Of a stretch of 64,000 nucleotides of DNA, positions 1 to 10,168 are shown in pieces. How positions within the stretch are numbered: the stretch's first letter is position 1; every line of letters begins with the position of its first letter. Source of the stretch: Paramecium sonneborni (Eukaryota; Ciliophora; Oligohymenophorea; Peniculida; Parameciidae); contig CAJJDN010000014.1 of the NCBI GenBank assembly GCA_905182985.1, positions 453,307-517,306 of the forward strand, read 5' to 3'. Position numbers and translations under genes: made by a program. The notes below the pieces were generated by a model, which did not search any database, was not told the DNA's origin, and saw nothing but the letters and a program-made list of their open reading frames with translations.

Positions 1-884
1 ATTCTGTAAGAGTTGTTTTGGATCCGGAGATAATGAATGCTTAAAATGTGAAGAAACACATTAATTGATTGAAGGGAAATGTATAAATAAAAATGATTGG
101 TTTATTTTATCTAAAGAATTTAATGAACCATCAAGTTTTAAAAAGATAACAGAATGGTAGATTGAAAATATTGATCCTATTTAATCTTAAGTTGAAACTT
201 CTCCTATAACATTTTGTGGAAAAGATGTAAATATTTTTGGAGGTTATAAAATATTGGCTAAAGTATTATATATTATTATATATAGAAATCAAAAGTTTAA
301 AAACTTTATACTAATATTCCAGCACATAATTTCTTAAGATTAAGAATTACAATGTATAAAATAGATAGATGGGATGGAGAAGAATTGATAATCTTAGGAG
401 ATAATAAATAAATATGGAGTCAACTTTTAGGATGGAATGATCCTGGATAATCTAATATTTGTGGTGATCCTAAAAGTCCATGGAAAGAAAGAATTATGTT
501 TATTGATTAAGTTATTCAACATAATAGAGATGAATTTTAATTAACAATTACATCAACATTATAAGCAACTGCTGATATTGCATCTTGGGGATTTAGAGAT
601 GTGATGTTACTTTATTCTCCTATTAAAGAATGCATTACTGTCTTTAGTGAATGTAATTATTAGGGATTATAAGCATAAATTTGTGATAATGTCGAAGAAT
701 TAAATAAGGTATATATTCATTATTTTATGGATAGTTTGATTTTCATATTAAATCTATGCAAATACCTGAAGGATTGAAATTTGTTGGTTTTAAGAATACA
801 TAATTCAAGGGTGACAGAATTGAATACACAACAAACTAAAAATGTCTTGAAAATATTGAATTTTCATTCATCTAAAGATTATGA
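1..884 (+). CDS. Cys-rich / crystallin-like secreted-type protein, 5' partial
   Basis: The frame is open from the left edge and ends at TGA 882-884. Two short introns are inferred, 263-285 (23 nt) and 709-734 (26 nt), both GT...TAG. The start of the protein has furin-like paired cysteines (CKSC...CLKCEE). The middle has a WGFRDVMLLYSP stretch, a pattern I associate with large ciliate surface or secreted proteins. The last ~90 residues (CNYQG...IKSMQIPEGLKFVGF...F.GDR) resemble a beta/gamma-crystallin-type fold. The N-terminus lies outside the window, so signal peptide and length are unknown. Domain calls are by eye. Confidence 0.6.
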
Positions 885-1016
885 ATCATATATAATAAAA
901 AACATTAATATTTTACATATAAACCTAAACCTAAATAAATATAATCTGTTTTTTTAATAAAGTTTTATATTAATTGCTTATAAGCATTTATAAATAAATA
1001 TATTAAAAATAATATA

Positions 1017-1919
1017 ATGAATAGCAATAATAATGGATTGAATGATTTTGAATTATTAAGATTAATTCAGTAAGAATTTTAATAAGATAAATCTCCTGTA
1101 TATGATGAAATTAGTAATTAATATTCATCAGTTAGTGATGATGAAGAAATTATTATTAGGGATCCATCATCATAAATAAGTAAAATTAATTATGATTATT
1201 TTAGCTGATGAATCTTCATTATCATAAAATAAAGGGAAAACATAAGGTAGATGGAAATATGTAAATTATAATTATGAATTAGTGTTGTTAATAATGTACT
1301 AAATCAGACAAAGGTTCTATAAAACCAAAGACTTGTGTTTGTATTGTACCTGCTTCTTAAAGAAGAATATAAATTGGTGAATCAGGATGTTTATCATGTC
1401 ATTGTACAGGATGTTCAATTGAAGATGAAAAGAAAAAATAAAAAAAAACAAAGAAGAAACGAAAATCTTCTTCAGATTCAAGCTCAGATGAATCTTCTGA
1501 TTTTAAAACAGTAAATGGATGTTGTAAGAAATGCATGAAAGCATTTTCTAAAAAAGGAAAAGAAGCTAAAGTTTAAATATTTATTATAAAATAAATAGTC
1601 TTGTTTATGTTAAGTTCCAAGAGCAGTCAGAAAGAAACCTCTTCCTCCACATGGTTGTTAATATTGCGGATGTCATGGATGTAATCCAGAAGATAAGAAA
1701 AAAGAGAAACCTAAAAAAAATAGTCGATAATTATCTCCTGTGTCTAATGATTTGAATGAATAGAATCTTAATAACTTCTAAAATGCTCGTAATAATCGGT
1801 ATATGATGTTAGCTTTAATTTAAATGCTTAATTCTTAGAATATCAATCCAGGCATTATAGGAATAGGTATACCATAAAGGACATACTCATATATTTATGG
1901 GAAGGAACAAGGACGTTGA
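1017..1919 (+). CDS. Cysteine-cluster protein, function unknown
   Basis: ATG at 1017, TGA at 1917-1919, with introns 1180-1204 (25 nt), 1261-1282 (22 nt) and 1571-1598 (28 nt). After an acidic N-terminus there are two related cysteine blocks: CCQQC...CVCIVP..QRR...GCLSCHCTGC, then CCKKC...CLCQVPRAVRKK...GCQYCGCHGCNPED. A K/S-rich linker with SSSDSSSDESSD separates them. The spacing suggests metal binding, probably zinc. The C-terminus is N/Q-rich and ends near YGKEQGR. I do not recognise the family. It is convergent with the gene on the other strand. Confidence 0.65.
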
Positions 1920-2266
1920 GAATAAAACTTATTAAATTATTATTAATCATAAACTCTTTTAATCAATTCATGAACGTAGTAATTTATTATTTCAATAGCA
2001 AAACAATTAATAGAACTTAGACCAATCAATCCAATGCAAAAACTTGGCATTTTACAATTAATAGCTTCTAATCATTTAATATATAGAAAGAAACTATTTA
2101 TTTTTTAAAGCAACATTAAAATACAATCTTAAATCTAAAATCACATTTCTTTTGTATCTCGAGAATATAATCTATAAAATGTAGAAGTTATAAAATTAAA
2201 AAAATAGAATATCCTTAGTTTTTAGAATTGAATAACAAAATTAATATTTTTTTATAATTACCATTT
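1920..2266. other. Intergenic stretch between convergent genes, no firm gene
   Basis: About 350 bp between two stops. Both strands have fairly long open frames under the ciliate code (plus strand from about 1990 to 2320; minus strand read through 2240-1980). None has a convincing start, domain or splice pattern. It may hold 3' UTRs or an extra exon of the minus-strand gene. Confidence 0.4.
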
Positions 2267-3816
2267 TCATTCCATACAATGATTGGCAAACAATCTTAGA
2301 AAATCCTATCCTAATGAAGTTTGAAATGGAACTTTAATTGTTTCATTGTTTCTTTGAATAGCAGAACTATTATTATATTTTATAACTATTTATGCTTCAT
2401 TTCTTAAATTTGCTGAAGTAATTTGAGAATTAAGAGTAGAACATAATTAATTATGTTTAACATTGGCAGATTTAGGATGTCTTTACTATTAAACCTTATT
2501 TCCATCATCAGTATGATATCCTTGAATTTCTTTTTATTAAAACTTTTTGAAATTCATCTTATTATTCATTTTAAAACAATCTAAATCAAAATCCCCATCA
2601 TTTTCTTCTTAAATTTCTAAGATAAAAAATAAATTTTAATTACTTTCATCATTAATTTGAGCATACATATTTTTTATGGGAATATCAACGTTATCCCTTT
2701 AAACATTTACATTTTATAATGGAAATTCTAATCCAGTTGCTTTAGGTGGAGTTTTATGTCTGGATGGAGGTCGTTCTTCATTATTAATTTCAACTAATTC
2801 ATTTAAATCATTTTATTTTCTCCTATACCCGGATCGAATAGAGATTAATTCCTATTTTAATAGTCATCATTACTTTAGGAGATGTTTTAGTATTCACATC
2901 AAAAATATCTTAATTATCTTATTCCTCTTAAATTATATTTGTTTCGTATTCCAATTATTCACTTTCTATCTCTTTTTTCTTTTCATAATTTTACTCAGCT
3001 TAATTTAAAGAATTCATAAATCTCCTTCTTCTTCCACCTTCTGATGTTTAAGGCCTATTGATTTAATTATTTGTTATTCTTAAACTTTTGATTGGTTCCT
3101 CCCTAATACAAGATTTATTTTAACTAAACTAATAACATAATTTTAATACATTTCTTCTTCATTCTAAACAGGCAATTAAAAATTCTAATGATCTTCACTA
3201 TCTGCTTCATTAGATTCATTTGAGAAACAATCATTAATTTACTAGTTCCCTAAATTCATATCAATTTCAACATCTTCCATATTATCTCTTGGAGTCAACT
3301 AATCTTATTATTCTTCATCACTCTCTAAATTATCATAACATAATTTATTTTCAATTAAATGTTATTGAGTATGAGGTCGTCCATCATTTAATCTTAATGG
3401 TCTTATTCCCTATTATGTAAAAGCTCGAGATTATTAAGATTATGATTTCAAATCATAACGTTATCTTTCATACTCTTAACTTTTTCTTTTAGATAATTGA
3501 GACTTTTATGCATATATTTTAGAGATTTATTGAATATTACTATTTGTTTTTGGAGCTTACCTAAAATTTGATTAATTATTACATAATCCTATTATAAGGA
3601 TTCGGTGCCATATGAATTACAGTTGTTAATGGTTATTAATAGGGACTTTTAAGTTATAATGGTTCTTTACGAGACTATTGTGGAGCTGTTCCTCCTCTTT
3701 TCAAATTTTCCCTAAACTAATGTACATCTTATTTAATACCCTTAACTTGTAAACCAACTCAAGTAAAATGGTTATTATTATTGTTGTTATTATTATGCCT
3801 TTTTTGGTTTAAACAT
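2267..3816 (-). CDS. Q-rich hypothetical protein with disordered basic/acidic tracts
   Basis: Start ATG 3816-3814, stop TGA 2269-2267. At least four introns of 22-28 nt are needed to keep frame, for example gtaatgatgactattaaaatag near 2856-2877 and a 26-nt one near 3120-3145. The N-terminus is MFKPKKAQ followed by a poly-Q run encoded by TAA/CAA. The middle has KRGGTAPQQSRKEP, an acidic part rich in E/Q/D, and an SEGGRRRRFMNSLNQAEQ segment. The C-terminal part contains ERPPSRHKTPPKATGLEF. No domain recognised; it is probably mostly disordered. The start is 42 bp downstream of the NF-YC stop and transcribed in the same direction. Confidence 0.55.
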
Positions 3817-3857
3817 TTTATATAATATAATATAATCGTAAATACTCAAATAATATG

Positions 3858-4503
3858 TCATCTTTAACCACTACCCAAATATTGACTGAAATTATTTAAT
3901 GGAAACTGTTGTCCTTGTCTTTACTAACTCATTTGTACTTATTATATAAGCTAAAAATTAGAATATAATTTACATGTTGACTAACATTAGAGAAATATCC
4001 ATCTTAGCCTTAAGGTTTTTTAATTGGAACTTAATTCGATTTTATTTCATCTTTAGGAATGATATCCATCAAAAAATCAAAGATTTCTGTGTTGTAAATA
4101 CATGTTGCAATATCTGTCTTTTAAAGTGTTCTTCTTTTACCATCTTCAGTGAATTACCAAGCTCTATGTGTTAATTCAATTATAAAAATTTCACATGCTT
4201 TTGCAAATAAAACTGGGGTTTCTTAAGCTATCATCTAACAATATTAAAAATAATTAATACTCTGACATCTTCATCTGATTTCATTATTTTTTTTACTCTT
4301 GCTAGTGGTAATTGATGATTTTTAAATAACTCCGGATCTATTTCTTAAACTACTTAATACCTTTAGGCATCTGCATTATTTCTTCTTTCAATTCAACTAA
4401 TTTCTCTTTCAATTTTTTCATGTGTTCTTATTGATGTACATCCTATTCAATTATTTTTATAAATCAAATACTACATAATGGTTTTGTATGTCAAATTATT
4501 CAT
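3858..4503 (-). CDS. NF-YC: NF-YC / HAP5 histone-fold transcription factor subunit
   Basis: Histone-fold subunit of the CCAAT-binding NF-Y complex, which pairs with NF-YB in the nucleus. The spliced protein has the family signature in order: LPLARVKKIMKSDEDVRMI, then ETPVLFAKACEIFIIELTHR, then RRTLQKTDIATCIYNTE, then FDFLMDIIP. Four GT...TAG introns are inferred: 4443-4471, 4338-4360, 4235-4260 and 3951-3973. The start at 4503 gives MNNLTYKTIM, with the frame kept through the first two introns. The C-terminal tail is short and Q-rich. Other dimerising histone-fold proteins are possible, but LPLARIKKIMK plus AKACEIFI is typical of NF-YC. Confidence 0.9.
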
Positions 4504-4658
4504 TAGGTTATTACATTTTAAATATAATTTTATAAATATTTCATTCATTCTAAAATATTATTTGTAATATCAATTTCATCTAAATTTATTAGATCTGTTT
4601 ATTTTTGACAATTTAGTATTTCATAAAATTTTCATTGTCAATTAATCCAAATTTGTTT

Positions 4659-4823
4659 TCATTAATTTTAGATTTTAGGATGATATTAAAATTAACTTTT
4701 AAAAGAATAATGATCATTATTTAATGATCTACGAATCATTTCAATTATCCTTATTAAATTTAATTATTAAGAGAATTAGAGGAATTCCTTATTTTCTTTC
4801 CTTTTTGTTATATCTAATCTCAT
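4659..4823 (-). CDS. Small hypothetical ORF (54 aa)
   Basis: ATG 4823-4821 to TGA 4661-4659, starting MRLDITKRKENKEFLQ. An in-frame TGA lies a few codons upstream of the ATG. No domain. It may be a real small gene or part of a longer spliced one whose other exons I could not find. Confidence 0.3.
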
Positions 4824-5096
4824 ACAATAATTTATTAGTCAATTCTTTTTCAAATTTATTTATGAAATACATTTTTCAATTTGTTTAAAAGTAATAAGAA
4901 TCAGAAAAATATATATAAACAATTTCAATTTATGTCAATTCATGAAAATTTAGTAAGAAATTTCTATCTCTTATTATTTTTACCTACAGTTATTATTCAA
5001 ATATGAATATTTATCTTTTGAATAATATTAATTTTATTATCATATTCAACATACAACATATTTTGAGTAAAAATCTAAATGCACCTAAAAGATGAA

Positions 5097-6057
5097 AATC
5101 ACTAGTAGCTCTTTCTAGAATAAAAGTTATCATATTATAACACAAGTCTGAACTCTTAAACTTTATAACTAAATTAATAATAATTTCCATAATGTTTGAT
5201 TATTTTAAATAAATTAATGTTAGATAATGACTCACCTTATTGTGAAATTAGAAATACTCAAATTAATTAAGACATAATTTTAAAGTCTAAAAAAATGAAA
5301 AAAAGGATAACTAATTAAGAGTAGAAATGAACCTTGTAAAATTATATAAGTACTTGAATAAATATCAGAATTATTAAAAATTGAATAGGAGAAGTAATCT
5401 AAAAACTAATTTTAAAAATTCTTTAAAATGTTTTGGATTAGTATAATATTTATGTCTATAAATTAATGTAATTTATATAAAAATAACATATACCTAAAGC
5501 TCTCAGTTTTATTTAAGCTGTTGAATTCCTTGCTGAATATTTTGGTAAATCATCAGAAAGTATATATTTATTGTAAATGAAGAGCAAATTTATAAATATT
5601 TCTTAACTTTAGAATTATTGAAATTACTAGTGAAATTAAGAAAATGGTCCTTAGTAGATAATTATGGTTTGATGATTTCAGAAAATAATAACCATTCCTA
5701 AATAGATAATGAAGAAGAAGAAGCTGCGAATCAATTTTAAGAAAATATAGGTCGATTGGAATATAATCCTAAAAGTGTTAATGAAAAGAGTATTAAAGAG
5801 GAACTTAAATCAATAAAAGACCCAATACCTAAATTTAATTTGGGTTATTATGATGTGGTTTAAGATAAACAAACCTCTTTATTAACAATGCTGCCTATTC
5901 CAAACGAAAATAGATAGAAAGATTATGAATCCAAACTTAACTAATTAAGAGTATATTGTAATATGCAATAGATTAGATTAAAATTGGAGAAATATTGCAT
6001 CTCTTTCGTCCAATAATTTATTGCTATTTGATTCATAAATATGGTGGAGATAACTAT
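5097..6057. repeat. Contig-end overlap, copy 1 (lacks the 552-bp insertion)
   Basis: This 961-bp segment is repeated after the N at 6058. It matches 6059-7571 throughout what I compared by eye, except that the second copy carries 552 extra bases (6313-6864). The copy stops inside PEX16 exactly at the N, as expected for an unmerged contig end rather than a genomic duplication. Confidence 0.85.
5466..6057 (+). pseudogene. PEX16: PEX16, truncated assembly copy 1
   Basis: Same sequence as the full-length copies at 6980-7868 and 8318-9206, cut off by the N gap. It should be treated as an assembly duplicate, not a broken gene. Confidence 0.85.
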
Positions 6058-6058
6058 N
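6058..6058. other. Assembly gap / contig join (single N)
   Basis: A single N joins two contigs with overlapping ends; sequence equivalent to 5097 onward restarts at 6059. Confidence 0.9.
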
Positions 6059-6312
6059 AATCACTAGTAGCTCTTTCTAGAATAAAAGTTATCATATTAT
6101 AACACAAGTCTGAACTCTTAAACTTTATAACTAAATTAATAATAATTTCCATAATGTTTGATTATTTTAAATAAATTAATGTTAGATAATGACTCACCTT
6201 ATTGTGAAATTAGAAATACTCAAATTAATTAAGACATAATTTTAAAGTCTAAAAAAATGAAAAAAAGGATAACTAATTAAGAGTAGAAATGAACCTTGTA
6301 AAATTATATAAG

Positions 6313-6864
6313 TATTATCAAATTAATTTAAAATTATTATTTTATTATAATTCATAAATATTAATGAGAATCATCATAATCAACCAAACAATCTTAATAT
6401 TCCAAATATCCTCCATCATCAAAATCATTTCGCAAATAATCTTTAGATTAATTAAACTCAGAAGTTTGTATCTTTAATAACTATTCAATTTATTCCTATT
6501 TACTTATTGTCTCTTAATTATCATTATTATTTGATTCTTTTCTCTTTGCCTTCTCCTATTAAAACTTTTATGCTTATTATTCACTCAATATCCCATTCTC
6601 AAACAATATCTCTCTTACTTTGAAATCTATATCATTATTCTATATAAATTGTTTTATCCATCCTCTTGATGCTATAAAAGATTCCTCATTTATCAACTCT
6701 TATGCTTTCTATTTTATTTCATCTCTATTTAATTTTCTTTCTTCTTTTCTTGTTTTCCCCAATATCCAATTTTCTAATTCTATTATTGACTATGGATTTA
6801 TTCGTTTTCTCCATTCTAAAACTGTTTGATTGAACTATTTATTAAACCATTTTCTTAATGTTCT
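6313..6864. mobile_element. Putative internal eliminated sequence (IES) retained in one contig
   Basis: Copy 1 reads ATATAAG-TA-CTTGAATA (5344-5360). Copy 2 reads ATATAAG-TA at 6306-6314, then new sequence, then TA-CTTGAATA at 6865-6874. One TA is thus the only duplicated boundary, as in Paramecium IESs, which excise precisely leaving one TA. The inner ends are TATTATCA and, on the other strand, TAAGAACA; these match the IES end consensus (TAYAGYNR) poorly beyond TA, and I see no terminal inverted repeat. It lies 114 bp upstream of PEX16, so it would not break that coding frame. It contains an HTH coding fragment. A Tc1/mariner-like insertion also duplicates TA and is the main alternative; allelic or strain polymorphism is another. 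Confidence 0.65.
6352..6864 (-). pseudogene. CENP-B/Tc5-type HTH coding fragment inside the IES
   Basis: Read on the minus strand with TAA/TAG as Gln, the frame is open from the right IES end to TGA 6354-6352, about 170 codons, with no start codon of its own in the conserved part. Motifs in order: RTLRKWF at the very boundary, RKRINPQS, LENWILGKTR, DEIKQKAQEL, FIASRGWIKQF. These match the HTH_Tnp_Tc5 pattern (LE.W...., then F.AS.GW...F). The same order occurs in the intact gene at 13503-14243, whose product has RNLRRWF at residues 54-60. So the IES edge cuts the homologous protein at about residue 53. The tail is acidic and Q-rich. The DNA-binding role is inferred from the family. Confidence 0.65.
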
Positions 6865-6979
6865 TACTTGAATAAATATCAGAATTATTAAAAATTGAAT
6901 AGGAGAAGTAATCTAAAAACTAATTTTAAAAATTCTTTAAAATGTTTTGGATTAGTATAATATTTATGTCTATAAATTA

Positions 6980-7868
6980 ATGTAATTTATATAAAAATAA
7001 CATATACCTAAAGCTCTCAGTTTTATTTAAGCTGTTGAATTCCTTGCTGAATATTTTGGTAAATCATCAGAAAGTATATATTTATTGTAAATGAAGAGCA
7101 AATTTATAAATATTTCTTAACTTTAGAATTATTGAAATTACTAGTGAAATTAAGAAAATGGTCCTTAGTAGATAATTATGGTTTGATGATTTCAGAAAAT
7201 AATAACCATTCCTAAATAGATAATGAAGAAGAAGAAGCTGCGAATCAATTTTAAGAAAATATAGGTCGATTGGAATATAATCCTAAAAGTGTTAATGAAA
7301 AGAGTATTAAAGAGGAACTTAAATCAATAAAAGACCCAATACCTAAATTTAATTTGGGTTATTATGATGTGGTTTAAGATAAACAAACCTCTTTATTAAC
7401 AATGCTGCCTATTCCAAACGAAAATAGATAGAAAGATTATGAATCCAAACTTAACTAATTAAGAGTATATTGTAATATGCAATAGATTAGATTAAAATTG
7501 GAGAAATATTGCATCTCTTTCGTCCAATAATTTATTGCTATTTGATTCATAAATATGGTGGAGATAACTATACTCCATATTTAATTTCATTACTTATTGA
7601 TGTAATTAGGTTTTTAATAGAATTCAAAATTAAGATCTATAGAAAAAGTTAAAAAGAAGAACTCAAAATAAGAGCTAAAGAAGCTATTGTATAATTATTT
7701 AATCAAATATAGATATGCTATATTTTAAGAAATCCTTTCTATAGTACAATTGTCAAACAAATAATCTTAAATAATACTTTAGGGAAGTTATTAAATCAGC
7801 AAGGTTGGATTTATCGTCTTATTATTGCATTAATCGAGTTAAGATCATCAAAATGTCTTTTATTATGA
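6980..7868 (+). CDS. PEX16: PEX16, assembly copy 2
   Basis: Same gene as 8318-9206 (see there), printed twice because contigs overlap. This copy is complete, with ATG 6980 and TGA 7866-7868, and has the IES upstream. Confidence 0.8.
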
Positions 7869-8014
7869 AGTTATTATTGTTTTATAATAATAAAATTATA
7901 TATACAAATCCTTTTACAATTTAAAACTTAATTACTAAGTTTCATCTCTAATCAAAAAGTTTATTATTTTTCGATAATATATTTCCAAAATTTAGAATAG
8001 GTAAATTATAAATT

Positions 8015-8299
8015 ATGCATAAATTGAGAGAATTGTAAGAAAAGGAATCAACATTTTCTAATATTGAATAAGATTTCATACCATTTATTAAAGAACGTGA
8101 TAGTATGGGTAAATTACCTAATACCTATAGAAGTTTCAGATCATAAAATTAAATTAATAATAGGATTAGAGATACAATTAGTAGTAATTAAAGTTAAAAA
8201 AGCAAGACAAAAGTAAATTTTTTAAAGGATGTTTATACAATTAATCATAATACGTATTGGGCAAATTTAACAAATATTTCAAAGGTTGAAAAGAAATTA
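8015..8299 (+). pseudogene. 260-aa hypothetical gene, truncated assembly copy
   Basis: Start region of the gene at 9353-10135, cut by the N at 8300. An assembly duplicate. Confidence 0.8.
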
Positions 8300-8300
8300 N
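8300..8300. other. Assembly gap / contig join (single N)
   Basis: Sequence equivalent to position 6963 restarts at 8301. Confidence 0.9.
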
Positions 8301-9637
8301 TTTATGTCTATAAATTAATGTAATTTATATAAAAATAACATATACCTAAAGCTCTCAGTTTTATTTAAGCTGTTGAATTCCTTGCTGAATATTTTGGTAA
8401 ATCATCAGAAAGTATATATTTATTGTAAATGAAGAGCAAATTTATAAATATTTCTTAACTTTAGAATTATTGAAATTACTAGTGAAATTAAGAAAATGGT
8501 CCTTAGTAGATAATTATGGTTTGATGATTTCAGAAAATAATAACCATTCCTAAATAGATAATGAAGAAGAAGAAGCTGCGAATCAATTTTAAGAAAATAT
8601 AGGTCGATTGGAATATAATCCTAAAAGTGTTAATGAAAAGAGTATTAAAGAGGAACTTAAATCAATAAAAGACCCAATACCTAAATTTAATTTGGGTTAT
8701 TATGATGTGGTTTAAGATAAACAAACCTCTTTATTAACAATGCTGCCTATTCCAAACGAAAATAGATAGAAAGATTATGAATCCAAACTTAACTAATTAA
8801 GAGTATATTGTAATATGCAATAGATTAGATTAAAATTGGAGAAATATTGCATCTCTTTCGTCCAATAATTTATTGCTATTTGATTCATAAATATGGTGGA
8901 GATAACTATACTCCATATTTAATTTCATTACTTATTGATGTAATTAGGTTTTTAATAGAATTCAAAATTAAGATCTATAGAAAAAGTTAAAAAGAAGAAC
9001 TCAAAATAAGAGCTAAAGAAGCTATTGTATAATTATTTAATCAAATATAGATATGCTATATTTTAAGAAATCCTTTCTATAGTACAATTGTCAAACAAAT
9101 AATCTTAAATAATACTTTAGGGAAGTTATTAAATCAGCAAGGTTGGATTTATCGTCTTATTATTGCATTAATCGAGTTAAGATCATCAAAATGTCTTTTA
9201 TTATGAAGTTATTATTGTTTTATAATAATAAAATTATATATACAAATCCTTTTACAATTTAAAACTTAATTACTAAGTTTCATCTCTAATCAAAAAGTTT
9301 ATTATTTTTCGATAATATATTTCCAAAATTTAGAATAGGTAAATTATAAATTATGCATAAATTGAGAGAATTGTAAGAAAAGGAATCAACATTTTCTAAT
9401 ATTGAATAAGATTTCATACCATTTATTAAAGAACGTGATAGTATGGGTAAATTACCTAATACCTATAGAAGTTTCAGATCATAAAATTAAATTAATAATA
9501 GGATTAGAGATACAATTAGTAGTAATTAAAGTTAAAAAAGCAAGACAAAAGTAAATTTTTTAAAGGATGTTTATACAATTAATCATAATACGTATTGGGC
9601 AAATTTAACAAATATTTCAAAGGTTGAAAAGAAATTA
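8301..9637. repeat. Contig-end overlap, copy 2 of second overlap
   Basis: Repeats 6963-8299; the contig then continues uniquely from 9638. Confidence 0.85.
8318..9206 (+). CDS. PEX16: Peroxisomal membrane biogenesis protein PEX16
   Basis: Pex16 helps insert membrane proteins, including Pex3, during peroxisome formation. ATG 8318 gives MQFIQKQHIPKALSFIQAVE; TGA is 9204-9206. Recognition rests on the core: IIYCYLIHKYGGDNYTPYL, then SLLIDVIRFLIEF, then ILRNPFYSTIVKQIIL and a C-terminal GKLLNQQGWIYRLI region, matching the order in plant and animal Pex16. Two introns are inferred: 8412-8434 (23 nt, ending AAG; a 53-nt version ending TAG is also in frame) and a 26-nt one ending TAG that joins NQLR to IKIGEILHLFRP. 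Length is about 280 aa, slightly under the human protein (~336 aa). Confidence 0.85.
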
Positions 9638-10135
9638 AACTTAAAAATATAAACAGAATATGTTGAATAGAAGTAATTAATTTAACTCAATCAGAAATTA
9701 TAATTTAATGATGGTACTGTTTAACATAAGATGCAGACATAAATTAATTATTCTCCAAAATTAGGTAAAAATCTTAGTATGAATACTATACCTCCACTTG
9801 GGTATTATTAGACGAAAGATATTATTATTAAAAAGTAACCAATGTTTGTTAGAATGAAATAATAAAAAGAAAAGAAAGTAAAAGAATTTAGAACAATAAA
9901 AACTGAACCTAGTTAATAAATATAAGTACCTAGATTAGAATTGTCTAATTTAAGAATATAAAATAGAATTCCAGAAGAGTTATTAAATAGAGCATATTAA
10001 ACAGAAAGATAATCGATAGTATATAAATAAAGATACACACCTTTACATTTCAATAATGAAGAAATGGAGTAATAAGAAATCAAAATTAAATAATTAAGAG
10101 AATTTTATAAAATAATGAAAAGTAGTTATGCCTGA
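9353..10135 (+). CDS. Hypothetical K/Q-rich protein (260 aa)
   Basis: Single exon from ATG 9353 to TGA 10133-10135. The protein starts MHKLRELQEKESTF and ends FYKIMKSSYA. It is rich in K, Q, N and R, without membrane segments or recognised domains. A short intergenic gap follows PEX16 on the same strand; it is convergent with the phosphodiesterase gene. Confidence 0.7.
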
Positions 10136-10168
10136 TTTTGTTAATTGTAAATATAATTGATTTGATGA

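Larger units (their letters stand above)
6059..7571. repeat. Contig-end overlap, copy 2 (contains the insertion)
   Basis: Second printing of 5097-6057 with the 552-bp TA-bounded insertion at 6313-6864. The coordinate offset is 962 before the insertion and 1514 after it, which fixes the insertion length at 552. Confidence 0.85.
6963..8299. repeat. Contig-end overlap, copy 1 of second overlap
   Basis: This 1337-bp segment is repeated at 8301-9637 with a constant offset of 1338 and no difference noticed by eye. It ends at the N at 8300. Confidence 0.85.

Noticed and set aside
3974..4174. Plus-strand 66-codon ORF
   Set aside because: Antisense to the NF-YC exons, which have strong family motifs.
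6620..6829. Plus-strand 69-codon ORF inside the insertion
   Set aside because: Antisense of the HTH coding fragment that has recognisable motifs on the minus strand.
6313..6864. Transposon with terminal inverted repeats
   Set aside because: The two ends (TATTATCA, TAAGAACA) are not inverted repeats of each other and no transposase catalytic motif is present.
6963..9637. Genuine tandem duplication of PEX16
   Set aside because: The copies abut single Ns, are truncated exactly at them, and match throughout as read by eye; an assembly artefact explains this better.
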